Shown piece after piece: positions 1 through 11,384 of a stretch of 64,000 bases of DNA. Below the pieces are notes generated by a model. The model saw only the letters and a program-made list of their open reading frames with translations, ran no database searches and was not told the origin of the DNA. The stretch covers positions 46,344,785-46,408,784 of the forward strand of contig CM028326.1 in assembly GCA_016647705.1 (NCBI GenBank), in the 5' to 3' direction. Made by a program: the position numbers and the translations under genes. The stretch's first letter is position 1. Each line of letters starts with the position of its first letter. The stretch comes from Eucommia ulmoides. Lineage: Eukaryota > Streptophyta > Magnoliopsida > Garryales > Eucommiaceae.

Positions 1-192
1 AAACAATATCATAAAACCCAAATAGAATTTGAACGTATTTTCGATAGATAAGAAGAACAATTTAAACCTTTTTTGATTTATAAAATCCTAAATACTAATA
101 TGTGATTACAAACCAAACATGCCTTAAACAAAATAATTTCTTCCCCATTTAATTATAAATTTTAACTATGAATATTTTTTTATTAATTTCAG
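1..192 (+). other. Partial intron 1 of the JMT-like gene
   Basis: AT-rich sequence with no coding signal. It ends in a pyrimidine-rich tract and AG at 191-192, immediately before the reading frame of the next exon. The family's first exon (about 25 codons, normally starting with the MEV-type N-terminus) is not present here, so it must lie to the left of the window. Confidence 0.75.
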
Positions 193-612
193 AGGAAAAT
201 AATCGCGGTAGCTAATTCGATAAGAGAAGAAGCAGTGACGGAGCTTTTACGGGTCAATAATTACCCGGAAACCATGGGTATAGCGGATTTGGGTTGTGCA
301 TCCGGGCCTAACACTCTTACGGTCATATCTGAAATAATCGACATCATCCACGTCATTGCCCGGCAGTTAGGCCGCCGGCCGCCGGAGCTCCGGATCTCCC
401 TGAACGATCTTCCCGGCAACGATTTCAACGACATATTTAATTCATTGCCGGCGTTCTACAGCAAGTTGAAGACAGAAAAGGGATCCGGATCCAGATCCGA
501 ATCTAATGGGTGTTTCATATCGGGTACACCAGGCTCGTTTTACGGGAGGTTGTTTCCCTGTAAAAGCTTGCATTTCGTGCACTCTTCGTCTAGTCTGCAT
601 TGGCTATCACAG
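193..612 (+). CDS. JMT: JMT-like SABATH methyltransferase, exon 2 (SAM-binding part)
   Basis: Second exon of a SABATH-family carboxyl methyltransferase, which transfers a methyl group from S-adenosylmethionine to a small carboxylic acid in the cytosol. The exon is 140 codons, opens in phase 0 after AG at 191-192 and closes at CAG|GTAAAT (612/613). Its first residues, [14 protein letters not shown], fit the family's exon 1/2 junction. Visible family motifs are [12 protein letters not shown] (SAM site), [10 protein letters not shown], and [13 protein letters not shown] followed by [14 protein letters not shown]. The last stretch has SSSSLHW, as I recall it in Arabidopsis JMT, rather than the SSYSLMW of salicylate methyltransferases; this points to jasmonate as substrate. 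That is inference from remembered sequences: substrate is hard to assign in this family and a JMT-like paralogue with another substrate is possible. The exon's reading frame is intact. Confidence 0.88.
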
Positions 613-2049
613 GTAAATTACACTTTTTATCCCCTTTACAAATATCATATTTTTCTTTCGCCCCCTTAATTTATCTAATTATATGATTTCATCGTTGAAA
701 TGCCTTATTGTCCTAAATTAGCCCTAATTCAATTCTTCACCGACCACATAACTAATTTCCGTATTTATCCAAATAGATTCTGTTAAAAAAAAAAAAAAAA
801 ATTGTACTAAAACACAATGTTGTGGATAATTGAAAGACTAAAAAATTTATTCCATAATAGGAAAAAAAAAAAAAAAAAACAATAATTGAGTTATTTAAAA
901 GAAATTAATTTTTTGGACTTCTTGTTGAGAAGTCCTACAAGTGATGACCACCACTTTCTAAAGACTATTTAAAGTCAAAAAAAAATATTTTGGATGGTCC
1001 TTTACAAAGTGGTGTTTTTCACTTTTTAAAGTAAATAACATATAATTAGAATTTTTAAAACTACTCTAGAACTATGCTAAGGGGGAGAGAGCATTTGAAC
1101 ACTCAGATCTCTTACTTGGATTCTTTTGGGGTAAAAATACACCAACTAGCATTGAGTTCTTCACATAAATATTAAATTTTTAATCTTTTTTAATTAAAAA
1201 AAAATAGGTATTTTTAGGATATGTACTGATCCCATGTAAACCGAGAGTGCTACTCCTGGTTTTAACAAGCTGGAATAGTACTCTCGTTTTTGTTTTTTTT
1301 TTAAAGAAAATTTGGGATTGGGAATCTCGATTATATAGTTTATATACTTAGGGATGTCAACGGTCTGGGTTAAGCTCAATTTTATACAAAATCAAAACCA
1401 AAACCGTTTAACATATATAAAGTCAAAACCAAAATCAAAACCGCTGTTTTTTTTTTAAACGATTTTAAAACCGGACCATTTAATTTTAATCAAAAACAAA
1501 ACCAAAACCAAAATCGTGGACCACTAAACTATTAATTTTATATATTCTCCAAATCATACAGTTTTCAAAATAACTAAAAATCAACTGGAAAACCAACAAC
1601 TTAAAAACTTTTTTCAAAATCATACAAACCAATTGCATAAAATTAGTCTTCAAAAATAACTAAAAACCAATTGCAAAACCAATTACATAAAAATATTCTT
1701 TAAAGTTATACAATCTGTAAAATCAACTGCATAAAAACAATCTTCAAAATAATACACAGTCTACTCCAAATCCGTCTCCAAAATCTACTGCATAATAATT
1801 TTTAATCTGCAAAAAAAAAAAAAAAATAACCACTCACACATTAATAACTAAAAAACCCATTGTGAAATTGTGAACAATACTCTTATAATGTAAAATGTTT
1901 ATCATCTCAGTAACACATGAATTTATTATATCCACTTTATCATCAAGTACCGTTGCGTGACCAGAAGACACAACACCTATTTAAAACAAAATATGAAATA
2001 ATAAATAATACTTTACAAAAATAATATAAAAAATATAGATCGAAAAATT

Positions 2050-3650
2050 TACATTGATCACCTTTCAGTTCCTTAATCCAAAGCCAACTTTGTGCACACA
2101 TCAAAGCTTCTAAAGTTTTTGGATGAAATCGATTCCGATGTGGACTAACCAACCAACCACTATTACTAAAAGCGGATTCCGAAACAATAGTAGAAACATG
2201 AATTGCTAATATATCTCTAGTAATCGCTTGAAGAGTCGGATACTTGATTCCATTTGATTTCCACCAAGTTAATAGGTCAAAATATGTCCCTCTTGGTAAA
2301 AGACCATGTTCTAAGTACTGATCAAACTTGGATTTGACATTCATAGCATCATTTTGTTTTGCATTCATAAACTCCTCATAATCTTGAAGATCATCACCAA
2401 GTACAACTTGATCTTGATGACCATAAGATGAGCCATATGAATTACAACCATTATCATCACCTTTATTTTGGCCTGACCTAGACTTTTGTTGATATTCAAA
2501 TTTTTTGAACCTTCTCAATTTCACGAAAGGCCCCACTTCCATAAAGTTTCCCAAAATAATACTCTAATAAAGACATTTTATATATTGGATCCAACACTGA
2601 GGCAACACCGATTATCCCATGTTTTTCTAACCAATACTTGTCATATTTTGCTACGTGTTGACATCATTCTCACCACATCATTAGAACAATGAACCTAATC
2701 GGATAATGACATCTTAACTTGCAAATTAATGGGAAATATAAATTAGCAATAATATATTTTGACCCAAAAAATAACTCAGTAAAATCGTAAAACAACTTTA
2801 ACCGACGACAAATATCCTTTGATAATTCTCACTCTTCTTCACTAAGCACTGTCTTATATTGACTCTCACGTTGTTTAAGATGAGAGAAAACATCTTTATA
2901 CAACACTGCTATTTTAAGCATCAAATACGTGGAATTCTATCTAGTTGCACAATCAAGTCCTAATTTTTTCGTACATGTAATACGCAATTGACGAGCGGAT
3001 TCTTCAAATTTTCTTACCTTTTTGGTGTTGCCATCCAATAAACTACACTATCTTAAATTTTCTCCATACTCCCTTTTATAATATCTAATCCATCATTTAC
3101 AATTAAATTCAAAATGTATGTACAATAACGCATATGAAATAAATTTTCTTTCAATACAAGCGTATGAGAGTCAATATTATCCAAGAGCACATCAATCATG
3201 GCATCATTAGTCGATCAATTGTTAATAGTAATGGTAGATAATTTTCTATAAATATTCCACTCAAGTAATGCATCAAATAAAGTATCACATAAAATCTCTT
3301 TCATATACGGACATAGCACATAAATAAACCTAACATTAACATAGAGCATAATATATAAGCATATAATCATAAAAAATAATTTAGTTAATTAAAGATAAAA
3401 AATAAATAAAAACGTATGCACAAATATACCTCAAGATACGAATTTGTAATTGCCAATTACCATTGATGAAATACCCTGTAATAGCCATATATATATCCAC
3501 TCTTTTGATTGCTAGCCATGCATAAATCAGTTGTGATTGCAACCCTACCTTGATTTCTCTCCACCAACTCCATTATTTCATTTATATCATTATCCATTTC
3601 ATTATTAAAGGGTGGTGATAGAGAGTTATCAAGGGGTGGAGAAGAATCAA
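2050..3650 (-). pseudogene. hAT transposase remnant
   Basis: Reading the - strand, the downstream part (about 2060-2340) encodes a typical hAT C-terminal dimerisation region: KFDQYLEHGLLPRG, FDLLTWWKSNGIKYPTL, ITRDILAIHVSTIVSESAFS and FHPKTLEALMCAQSWL. Further upstream on the same strand (about 3480-3560) lies the hAT signature VAITTDLCMASNQKSGY, which belongs to the catalytic part. The two blocks are separated by sequence with stops and shifts in all frames, so the gene is a pseudogene. The zinc-finger BED N-terminus was not recognised; it would be expected around 3650-3900. Host-domesticated hAT proteins normally keep an open frame, so domestication is unlikely here. Confidence 0.7.
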
Positions 3651-4524
3651 CTAGAGTGGAAGAGCTACCACATGGTGTAGATTGTTGTGAACTTTCAGAT
3701 ACTTGAAAACGTTGTCAACCTAAAATTAAGATATGGCAAGTTCGAAGGGACAAAGTTAAATAAACAACCATAAGGAAACCAGGACATGATTTTATAGATG
3801 ATGGAAACTGTTAACAAATCTAGGCTGCAAGAAAATCAATAGGCAACACAAAACCAGGTAGCAAAGAAATTAAAATGCAACTCGAACATAGGTAAGGCTA
3901 TACATTTACATTCGCATAAACTGAATATAATTGGAATGAGAAACAAAATGCATAATACCAACAACGATTGATGAATCGATGAGGCGAATCAAGTTGAGGA
4001 GAGGAGCCAAAAAAACCAATTGACTGATCAAGTTGAGGAGAAGAGCAATTGATGGATCTGGGAATAAAAACAGAAATAAGGTGATCTCCAATTAGATTGA
4101 AATAAGTAGCAAACCAAATCAATTAATAGCAAACCAAATCACTTAATACTTGGTGGCTTATGAAGCCTCGGCGCTGACGACGACGGAGAACTTAGATCTA
4201 GTGACGAATATGCGGTGCTGAAGACAATGGTAGCACACCAAACCAGATCTGTTGAGGGCTGGAACTCAGATTTGGTGACAACGAGGAGGAAAATCGAGGA
4301 GCGACTGATGATCGAGACATGAGAGAAAGAGAAGATGAAGACAAACCGACCTGGTTCGAGCAAGATGAAGATGAAGAGAAGGGTGAAGAAGAAATCTATG
4401 AGAACAGACGGAGCGAATGAGAAAAACCTTAGTAGTCGCTCGCCTATAAGCATATATATAGTAGGGTTAAAGTGTAATTAAATAAAAAAAAGATTAAACT
4501 GTAAAAACTAAATACTAAATAAAA

Positions 4525-4527
<3 letters not shown>

Positions 4528-4590
<63 letters not shown>
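4528..4590. repeat. (TA)n microsatellite
   Basis: About 63 bases of nearly uninterrupted TA dinucleotides, lying just inside the right end of the hAT element. Likely length-polymorphic between individuals. Confidence 0.95.
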
Positions 4591-4594
<4 letters not shown>

Positions 4595-6728
4595 TACACA
4601 GTTTCGGTCACGTGGTTACTATCCTAAAACCAAAACCAAAACTGCTTTAATTGTTAAATTTAAAATCAAAACTAAAACCATTTAGTTGAATGCAACCCGA
4701 ACCATTCGGTTCGGTTTTTATCGATTATCCGTCGGTTTGATTTTTTTTGCCATCCCTATATATATGTATGTATGTATATTAGCGGGAGATAGTACCTCCA
4801 ACTTTTAAGTTGTAGAGGCAAAATAAAAAACATTATTAATGAAACCCTATTATTTAAAGAACATTTTATTATTTAGTCCTCCAAAGATATATAAACTATA
4901 AAATAGACCTTCATCTACTTTAGTTAAGTTTTCAGTCCTCGAAGATTTTTAAAAAAATAGTCCCTACTTTTTTACTATTTTTTTTCTCTTAATTTACATA
5001 AAATGTCATTTTGTGAGATGTAACAACACGTGAACATTTACTCGATATAAAAAAAATTAAGCATATTTTACAATTTTTAACATTTAATACATGTTAACAT
5101 GGTTGATTGTATTATCTAAATGTTCACTCAATATTTTAGAACAATATTTCACTCAATGTTCAATTAATATTTCATTCATTTAATAAAAAAAAAAACCGTT
5201 ATGAATGTTCACTTATATGTGAATCTTCACTCAATATTTTAAAATAAATAAAAAATATTGAAAAAATCCTAAGACCAGCGAAAACAAATCGGTGTGAACA
5301 TTCACCCAACTACAATCGGTATGAACATTCTCAAAAAATCCACAAAGGTTTGTTTATTAATTTGGTTAACAGTCAAAGGACTAACCCTAACAATGTATCT
5401 CAAAAAGATTAAATTACAACATAACTGTTTAAAATAATTTTTCACTAAATTAACTCTTAAATAAAGGTTAAACAATAAAAAACTCTTTTTTAAAATGTTA
5501 TTATGTGTACTAAACTTTATTAATAACATTATTAAAGGACATATAATAACATTTTAGAAAACAGGATTTCATCCCAAATATTATTTAAAAATGGCAATCT
5601 CACATATTTAAAATAATTGCTTAGTAATAATATCACATAACAAGAAACAAATTTAGTAAAACATTTAAAAATAGGATTATAGAAATAAATATATACATTC
5701 GCAAACGGTTCAACAAAATCCCTAATTTATCTCTTCATTTATGATTGATTTACCATTCTTAGATTCAAGATACCAAATTTGCACGAGAATCATATTTATT
5801 TCGATCTAATTAATTTAAACCTTTCTATTAGACACAATTCAAAAATACCTGCGTATTTAGATTCACATTATCTTTTTATTTTTATTCAAATCAATCAAAA
5901 ATAAAAATCAATCAATTTATTCTTGGATTCAAGAGTAAGATATGTTTCTCCAAATTTAACACCATGTTGAATTAACAAATCCCAATTTTTGCAATTAAAC
6001 TTATCTAAATAGATGTTGTTTAGAAGCTATATTTATGGCGAATCTAAATAGATGTTGTTTAGAATTGCAATTTGTTATTAGTTTATTTTTTCATGTGAAA
6101 ATTTTGCATTTTAAATCCAAAGAATTATGGAGTCATCAGTTGGTTAATGTTCTAGCTTTTCTTTTCATCTGTATTCAAATCAATCATTTATTTTTGGATT
6201 CAAAATTGTGAAAAGAATCACACTTTATATTTTTATATTAATTTATTTTTTTATTTTTTCATAATTAAATTGAACAATATGTTGGTGTCTGAAATTAGTT
6301 AACACTTCAGTTGGTCCGGTCAATGTCCAGGTGAAATTTACTCGTCTTAACATCAGTAGATAACACAATTGTTTGTTAACATTAATACACAAGTTAACTT
6401 TTCCAACAAAAAGAAAAGGTAGCTATGTCAATTAACTTTCATGGGACAAAAAAAAAAAAAAAAAAAACTACTAAAAATAGTAGGACAAAAAAGAGAATGG
6501 GAATTATTTCTAAGACAAAAATATTTCTCCCAAGACAAATTAAGTTTCAAAACTCACAAAAATAGCCTATAACTCTATATTTAAAAAAAAAAAAAAAAGA
6601 AGAAGAAGAAGAAGAAAGAACGAAACTTAGTACTACAAAAAAAAAAAAAATGAAATCAAAGAACTTTAAACTGTTGCTATGCCGTGGGTGAAATTTTCTA
6701 ATATAACCAAAAAAAATCAAAATTGCAG

Positions 6729-7004
6729 GTTCCGCCAATTCTGGATAGCGAGGCCATTGTACCACTAAACAAAGGGAAGATCTACATATCAAAAACAAGT
6801 CCAAAAAGTGTTTTGGATGCTTACTTGTCGCAATTTCAGAACGATTTCTCATTGTTCTTGAAGTGCCGGTCCGAAGAAATGGGGGTTGGAGGTCAGATGG
6901 TATTGTCATTCATGGGGAGGCGATCATCAACAGATCCGACATCAGAAGAGAGTTGCCAACATTGGGAGCTCTTGGCACAAGCTCTAATGAGCATGGCTTC
7001 AGAG
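6729..7004 (+). CDS. JMT: JMT-like SABATH methyltransferase, exon 3
   Basis: A 92-codon exon, phase 0 at both ends (acceptor TTGCAG|GTTCCG at 6728/6729, donor TCAGAG|GTATGT at 7004/7005). The protein reads [28 protein letters not shown] and continues through [23 protein letters not shown] to [43 protein letters not shown] and [12 protein letters not shown] are close to what I recall of Arabidopsis JMT and less like salicylate or caffeine-type members. This part forms the central core and part of the substrate-cap region of the fold. No break in the frame. Splice sites are inferred from frame continuity and family alignment, not from transcript data. Confidence 0.88.
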
Positions 7005-7478
7005 GTATGTATATGATTCTCAAGTGCTTCTGCTTGAATTGGGAACAAAACAAAAGTATTGTAAGAAAAAAATATATTTTTGTTCCGCTCCCATATTCTT
7101 GAAACAAGTTGCTGGGAACAGAAAAGAAACGTAACCACATTTCTAATTTTGTGACCAAAAAACAATAAAAAGTACTTAAAAAAAAACAATTTTTGTAATT
7201 CAAAAGATCAAAGACCCCTCCAGAGCTCCACTCGATTTTTATCAACCATCTACGAAATTTTTTGGACTTCAGAGATATTTTTCCACAAATAACACTACGA
7301 TATCCTTTCCACATTGTCATAAAAAATTTTGATTTTTTATTTTTGCTGTGAAGAAAACTACTTTTTTGTCCAATTTTTTTTTTTTTTTTAATTATAAAAA
7401 ATGCTTAAAAAAAGCATTTACAAAACGGTTCCCAAGTGATTATTTTTTCATACCTAATGTAGAAGATGATGCTTGCAG
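7005..7478 (+). other. Intron 3 of the JMT-like gene
   Basis: 474 bases, GTATGT at 7005 to GCTTGCAG ending at 7478, phase 0. AT-rich, with a T-run near 7374-7389. No other feature recognised. Confidence 0.8.
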
Positions 7479-7859
7479 GGTTTAGTTCAAGAGGAGAAGA
7501 TTGATTCCTTCAACACGCCCTACTATTCACCAAGCCCCGAAGAATTGAAATCCATTCTACAAGAAGAAGGCTCTTTCATCATCCATTGCCTGGAGGCATT
7601 CGAGATTGACTGGGATGGAGGTCCATCAGGAAGCAGAGACCAAGACAAATTTTCCTCATTCGAGGCTTTATCGAGCGGTCAGAGAGTAGCCAAGACCATA
7701 AGAGCCGTGGTCGAGTCGATGATCGAATCCCATTTTGGAGCAGAAATAATGGATGAGTTGTTCCGGAGATACAGCGATATCGTCGATGATTATTTTTCCA
7801 AGTCCGGGGCCAAATACATTGATTTGGTCCTTTGTGTCATAAAAAAGGAGCATGTTTGA
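7479..7859 (+). CDS. JMT: JMT-like SABATH methyltransferase, last exon
   Basis: Final exon, 126 codons plus TGA at 7857-7859. It encodes GLVQEEKIDSFNTPYYSPSP, then EELKSILQEEGSF, LEAFEIDWDGG, and a C-terminal domain with VAKTIRAVVESMIESHFG and MDELFRRYSDIV. EEKID-FN-PYY, the EEGSF block and the IRAVVE-FG-DELF-RY block are characteristic of the family's C-terminal half. Together the three exons give 358 residues; with a normal first exon of about 25 the protein would be about 383 aa, the usual length for JMT (about 380-390). All visible exons are open, so the gene may be functional. It is expected to make methyl jasmonate, a volatile defence signal, if the substrate inference is right. Confidence 0.88.
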   Translation, partial: GLVQEEKIDSFNTPYYSPSPEELKSILQEEGSFIIHCLEAFEIDWDGGPSGSRDQDKFSSFEALSSGQRVAKTIRAVVESMIESHFGAEIMDELFRRYSDIVDDYFSKSGAKYIDLVLCVIKKEHV

Positions 7860-8404
7860 TTAGACTCACAGTAAAAACTATCTAGTTTCATTTGTTTTAT
7901 TGTGCTATTTTCATTTGGTTTGATTCTATTTGAGCATTATGTATTTACTCCTTGATATTTCAATTTTTGCAATGTGATCTCTGAAATTCACTTTTCATAT
8001 CAATTTGGGCAAAGTGCACCATAAAGTTTTCTTTATTCCATTACATTTTTTTTTCCATGAACAAGTCACAGACTAATTCCTGCGATAATATTGACTGGAC
8101 CAAATTTATAATAATAATAATTAAAAAAAAAATGGGTAAACTTCATGAGACAAGTTGCAAAAAAATTGAAAGGGGCAAAGTGCAACCGCAACCAAACATC
8201 CACTGCTATTTAGACATCTAGTTATAATGCAAACTTACCACTAATAGAGCTTGAAATGCCAAATTTTCAGGATTTGCATGATCCAAACTGCAATGCGAAC
8301 TTGAAAAGGGGGAAGGGGAAGAAAGAAAGAACAAGTGAACAGCTTCAATCTGCTATGATATGAGAAGCCTCTGCTTCGGGTGCCCGTCTAGAGTACCATA
8401 CTTG
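7860..8404. other. 3' flank of the JMT-like gene
   Basis: Presumed 3' UTR and downstream sequence. AT-rich, no coding potential recognised and no clear polyadenylation site that I would defend. Confidence 0.5.
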
Positions 8405-8658
8405 GCATTTGTTTAGTGTTTTTATTTTTGGACTGTCGTCTGCTACCGGAAAACGGGAAAAAGAATCACAAATATGGAAACAAGCTAAAAAAAAAAACAC
8501 TTTGTTCAATTCCCATAATCTTAGAACAAAATAATGCGAACATAACAAAACTGTTCCCAGATTTATGTTTCTATTCCTAGTTCCTTGGATCATAATAAAA
8601 AATCTAGGAGCAGAAACACTAAATAAAAAATCTAGGAGCAGAAACACTAAACAAATGC
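8405..8658. mobile_element. Small TIR element (MITE), family unassigned
   Basis: A 254-bp segment bounded by perfect 17-bp inverted repeats: GCATTTGTTTAGTGTTT at 8405-8421 and AAACACTAAACAAATGC at 8642-8658. Next to the right end is a direct tandem duplication of 28 bases (8595-8622 and 8623-8650) that includes part of the terminal repeat. No convincing target-site duplication is visible, so the superfamily is not assigned. It has no coding capacity. Confidence 0.6.
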
Positions 8659-9387
8659 GAACCCTATGCAACTTCTCAAATACTCCAAAGTTTCAACCTC
8701 GTACCTGACAAATCAGTGCTCATCAAATCTGCCTACTATTTTAAAGCTGGTTGCCGATAGAGAGATAGCATTACCAAGTAGCAACTAATGTGTAGAAATA
8801 TTATTCCCAATAATACCAACGAACATTAACATCATTGAATGCTAAAATCAAAAGAGCAAGCAATACAAATTTCTATCAATAATTCCTACTCGAAAAAGTG
8901 TGGATTGAGGGTCGAGATAGATCTTCTAAGCATGCTTAGAGAAAAGAAAAATAGTGCTTGTTTGGTTGTCCTTCAATTCGCAAATTTTACTATTTTTCAA
9001 TTAGCCATTTACAAATTGGTATAGTTCAGTATTTGGTTGTAATCATTTCAATTCTAGTGTAGACGCTATTTTCTCGTGTAATTGGAACAAAATACATCTA
9101 AAATTTTGATTCAATCATTGGTAAATAGAGAAATGTAAAAATCAATTCATCAAATAGGATAATGGACAGCCAAACGGGCCATTAATGATTGATAAGATAG
9201 ATCCAACAAGCAAAAATGAAACTGAAGCATTCAAATAAGCAGTATTCGGTTTGTTTGCATATGGTAAAAGGTGAGATTATTCGCTGAATGATAAACAGAG
9301 AGCATCACAATGGAAGATCACGGTATGCTTGGGAAGAAAAATTGAAAACACAATACCAGTATATGGCAATAACTCATGAACTAGATG
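8659..9387. other. Intergenic stretch between MITE and copia element
   Basis: Unique-looking AT-rich sequence. Short open frames here (for example near 8839-9024) have no recognisable similarity. I see nothing else in it. Confidence 0.5.
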
Positions 9388-9647
9388 TGAAGAGGTTTAG
9401 AAAATGGAGGAGAGGAAATAACATTCTCACTCTTTATTTCTGAAGATTACAATACATATATACAAGTTGCACCTTTGCTAACTATGGAAAATAAAACAAA
9501 AAAAAAGGTAAATACAATTAAGGAATAATATACAACGGGAAGATAGTTGACCATCGCTTGATTGGCATGTAAACTAGGAAAACAAATCAGAGAATCAATG
9601 GTAATGAGAGTGAAGAGAAAGAAGGCAAACTTACTATATTCTTAACA
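9388..9647 (-). repeat. 3' LTR of copia element I
   Basis: 260 bases aligning along their whole length with 14960-15205; starts TGAAGAGG and ends TTCTTAACA on the + strand. Confidence 0.9.
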
Positions 9648-10225
9648 CTCCCCCCAAGATGGAATGTGATGATTCTGAACACCCATCTTGACAAGTAAAT
9701 CACGAAACAGATTTGCTTCAAGAGCTTTCGTAAATACATCAGCCAATTGTTGTTTGGAGCGAACAAAGCTAGAACGTACTACTCCTTCTTGGATCATTTC
9801 ATGAATCAAATGACAATCTATCTCGATGTGTTTGGTACGTTCATGAAAGGTTGGATTTGCTGCAATATGTAAGGCAACTTTGTTATCACAATAAAGATGG
9901 GCAGGTTGCGAGTGATGAATTCCAATATCTTGTAACAGGTATAATAGCCATCTAACTTCACAACAGGTTGTCGCCATTGCCCTATACTCCGCTTCAACAG
10001 AAGAGCAAGAAATAGTCAATTGCTTCTTTGATTTCCATGAAATGGGAGAGATTCCAAGCAAAACACAAAACCCTGTGGTCGAACGACGGGAATTGAGACA
10101 ACTTGCCCAATCTGAATCGCAGTAGGCATGAAGTTGCAGCGAACTAGATGTTGAAAGAAGAATCCCTTGGTCGGGACAACTCTTTAAATAACGTAAAACT
10201 CGTATTGCAGCAAGATAGTTTGGTT

Positions 10226-11384
10226 CATAGTTGTTAAAGGCTCTAGCCGCACTGAGGCGCACGTGGTCCCCCGGAGCCTAGGCCCTAGGCACAAGTCGAG
10301 GCGCTAGCCTGAGTGATGCCAAGCGCACATCATTTAAAAATAAATAAAAAATAATATATAGCACTAATATATTGCAAATCTAAAATTAAAACTATGACTA
10401 AATTTCAATTATAAAAAATAAAACACACTCTCAAGTGAGAGTAGCATGTGAGACAATAAATAAGAATAATTAACTAATAAAATTTTTAAATAAATTCAAT
10501 CCATCAAGAATCTAAGTACTCCATTCAGAAACTCAAAATAGAATTCTATAAACATCCACGAACAAAGAGAAAATACAAATACTTAAATAAATATGTACCC
10601 AACCAGACTATGTTAACAAATACAGATAAATAAATATGTACCTAAAAAAAAAATTACTTAACTAAATTTTGTTAACTAAACTAAATCACTCAAACAAACA
10701 AACAAGGAACAAAAAGAGCAGTACAAAAATTACTTAATTAAATTTTGTTAACTAAATTATGTTAACAAATACTTAACACACACACTAATAAAAAAAAATA
10801 ATTTTTGTTCTATTAAATAACTATTAAATAACAGAGCCCATAATTGGACGCGAGCAACAACGAGAAGTAGCCTGGTCGGAGCAGAGCAACGACGTCAAGC
10901 AGCAACAAAATGGAGAAGATGAATTTGAAGCTGAATTCGAAGGTGAAATAGATGGAGAAGAGGAATTTGAAGGAGAAATCGAAGGAGAAGAGGAGTCGAA
11001 GTATATGCGAAGCTGAAATTGAACAGGGAAGATCAATTCGAAGCTGAAATCAAACATTGAACATCAAATCGAGGTTGAAATCGAATATCGAACATCAAAT
11101 CGAGGCTGAAATCGAAGGAGAGGACGAATGAGCTCTTCGTGGGAGGCTAGTTAAGGGATCTGGGTATTTTATCGAACATCATGGGCTAGGGTTAACACAA
11201 AAAAAAAATAAAAAATAAATAAATAAAATTTAAAAGACTAGAGGCGCGACTCAATCGCAAGTCGCGACTGTCGACTAGGCTTACAAAGCACTCGCCTTCT
11301 TGATGTTCGTTGCCTAGGGTTCGTTTAGGCGCATAAACCTCGACTCGTTGTGCCTAGCGCCTGGGCGCGCCTTTGACAACTATG
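10226..11384. mobile_element. Non-autonomous hAT-like element inside copia I
   Basis: A 1,159-bp insertion in the reverse transcriptase/RNase H region of copia element I. Its ends are inverted: CATAGTTGTTAAAGGC at 10226-10241, and GCCTTTGACAACTATG at 11369-11384 on the right. It is flanked by 8-bp duplications GTTTGGTT (10218-10225) and GTGTGGTT (11385-11392), 7 of 8 identical, which is the hAT target length. Both ends are unusually GC-rich, with GGCGC/GCGCC and CCTAGG motifs, while the middle is AT-rich. The interior has an SP/SN-rich open stretch on the - strand (10824-11057) that looks like low-complexity sequence rather than a gene. No transposase is seen. Confidence 0.78.

Larger units (their letters stand above)
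1349..4758 (-). mobile_element. hAT-superfamily DNA transposon, degenerate, 3.4 kb
   Basis: The ends are inverted: TAGGGATGTCAA at 1349-1360 and its counterpart TTGCCATCCCTA at 4747-4758 (reads TAGGGATGGCAA on the - strand). This fits the hAT end type (compare CAGGGATG of Ac). Flanking 8-mers TATATACT (1341-1348) and TATATATG (4759-4766) could be a decayed target duplication; six of eight bases agree. Both subterminal regions are full of AAACCAAAAC-like motifs in inverted orientation. The interior holds a broken hAT transposase on the - strand. It lies in intron 2 of the JMT-like gene, antisense to it, and no longer looks able to encode a working transposase. Confidence 0.75.
613..6728 (+). 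other. Intron 2 of the JMT-like gene, 6.1 kb, carrying a hAT element
   Basis: Starts GTAAAT at 613 and ends TTGCAG at 6723-6728; phase 0 at both ends. It is unusually long for this gene family, in which introns are commonly a few hundred bases. More than half is a hAT DNA transposon (1349-4758). The rest (613-1348 and 4759-6728) is AT-rich with several A or T homopolymers (near 786-802, 863-879, 6450-6470, 6580-6600 with a following GAA run) and shows no coding similarity I can recognise. Confidence 0.8.

Noticed and set aside
4139-4453. Hydrophobic open frame on the - strand within the hAT element
   Set aside because: Lies in the subterminal non-coding part of the transposon and matches no transposase segment.
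7005-7478. Possible small TIR element in JMT intron 3 (GGGAAC...GTTCCC-like ends)
   Set aside because: The inverted similarity is short and imperfect, and no target duplication is visible.
10824-11057. Ser/Pro/Asn repeat open frame on the - strand
   Set aside because: Simple repeats of a short unit inside a non-autonomous hAT-like element; not a plausible gene.
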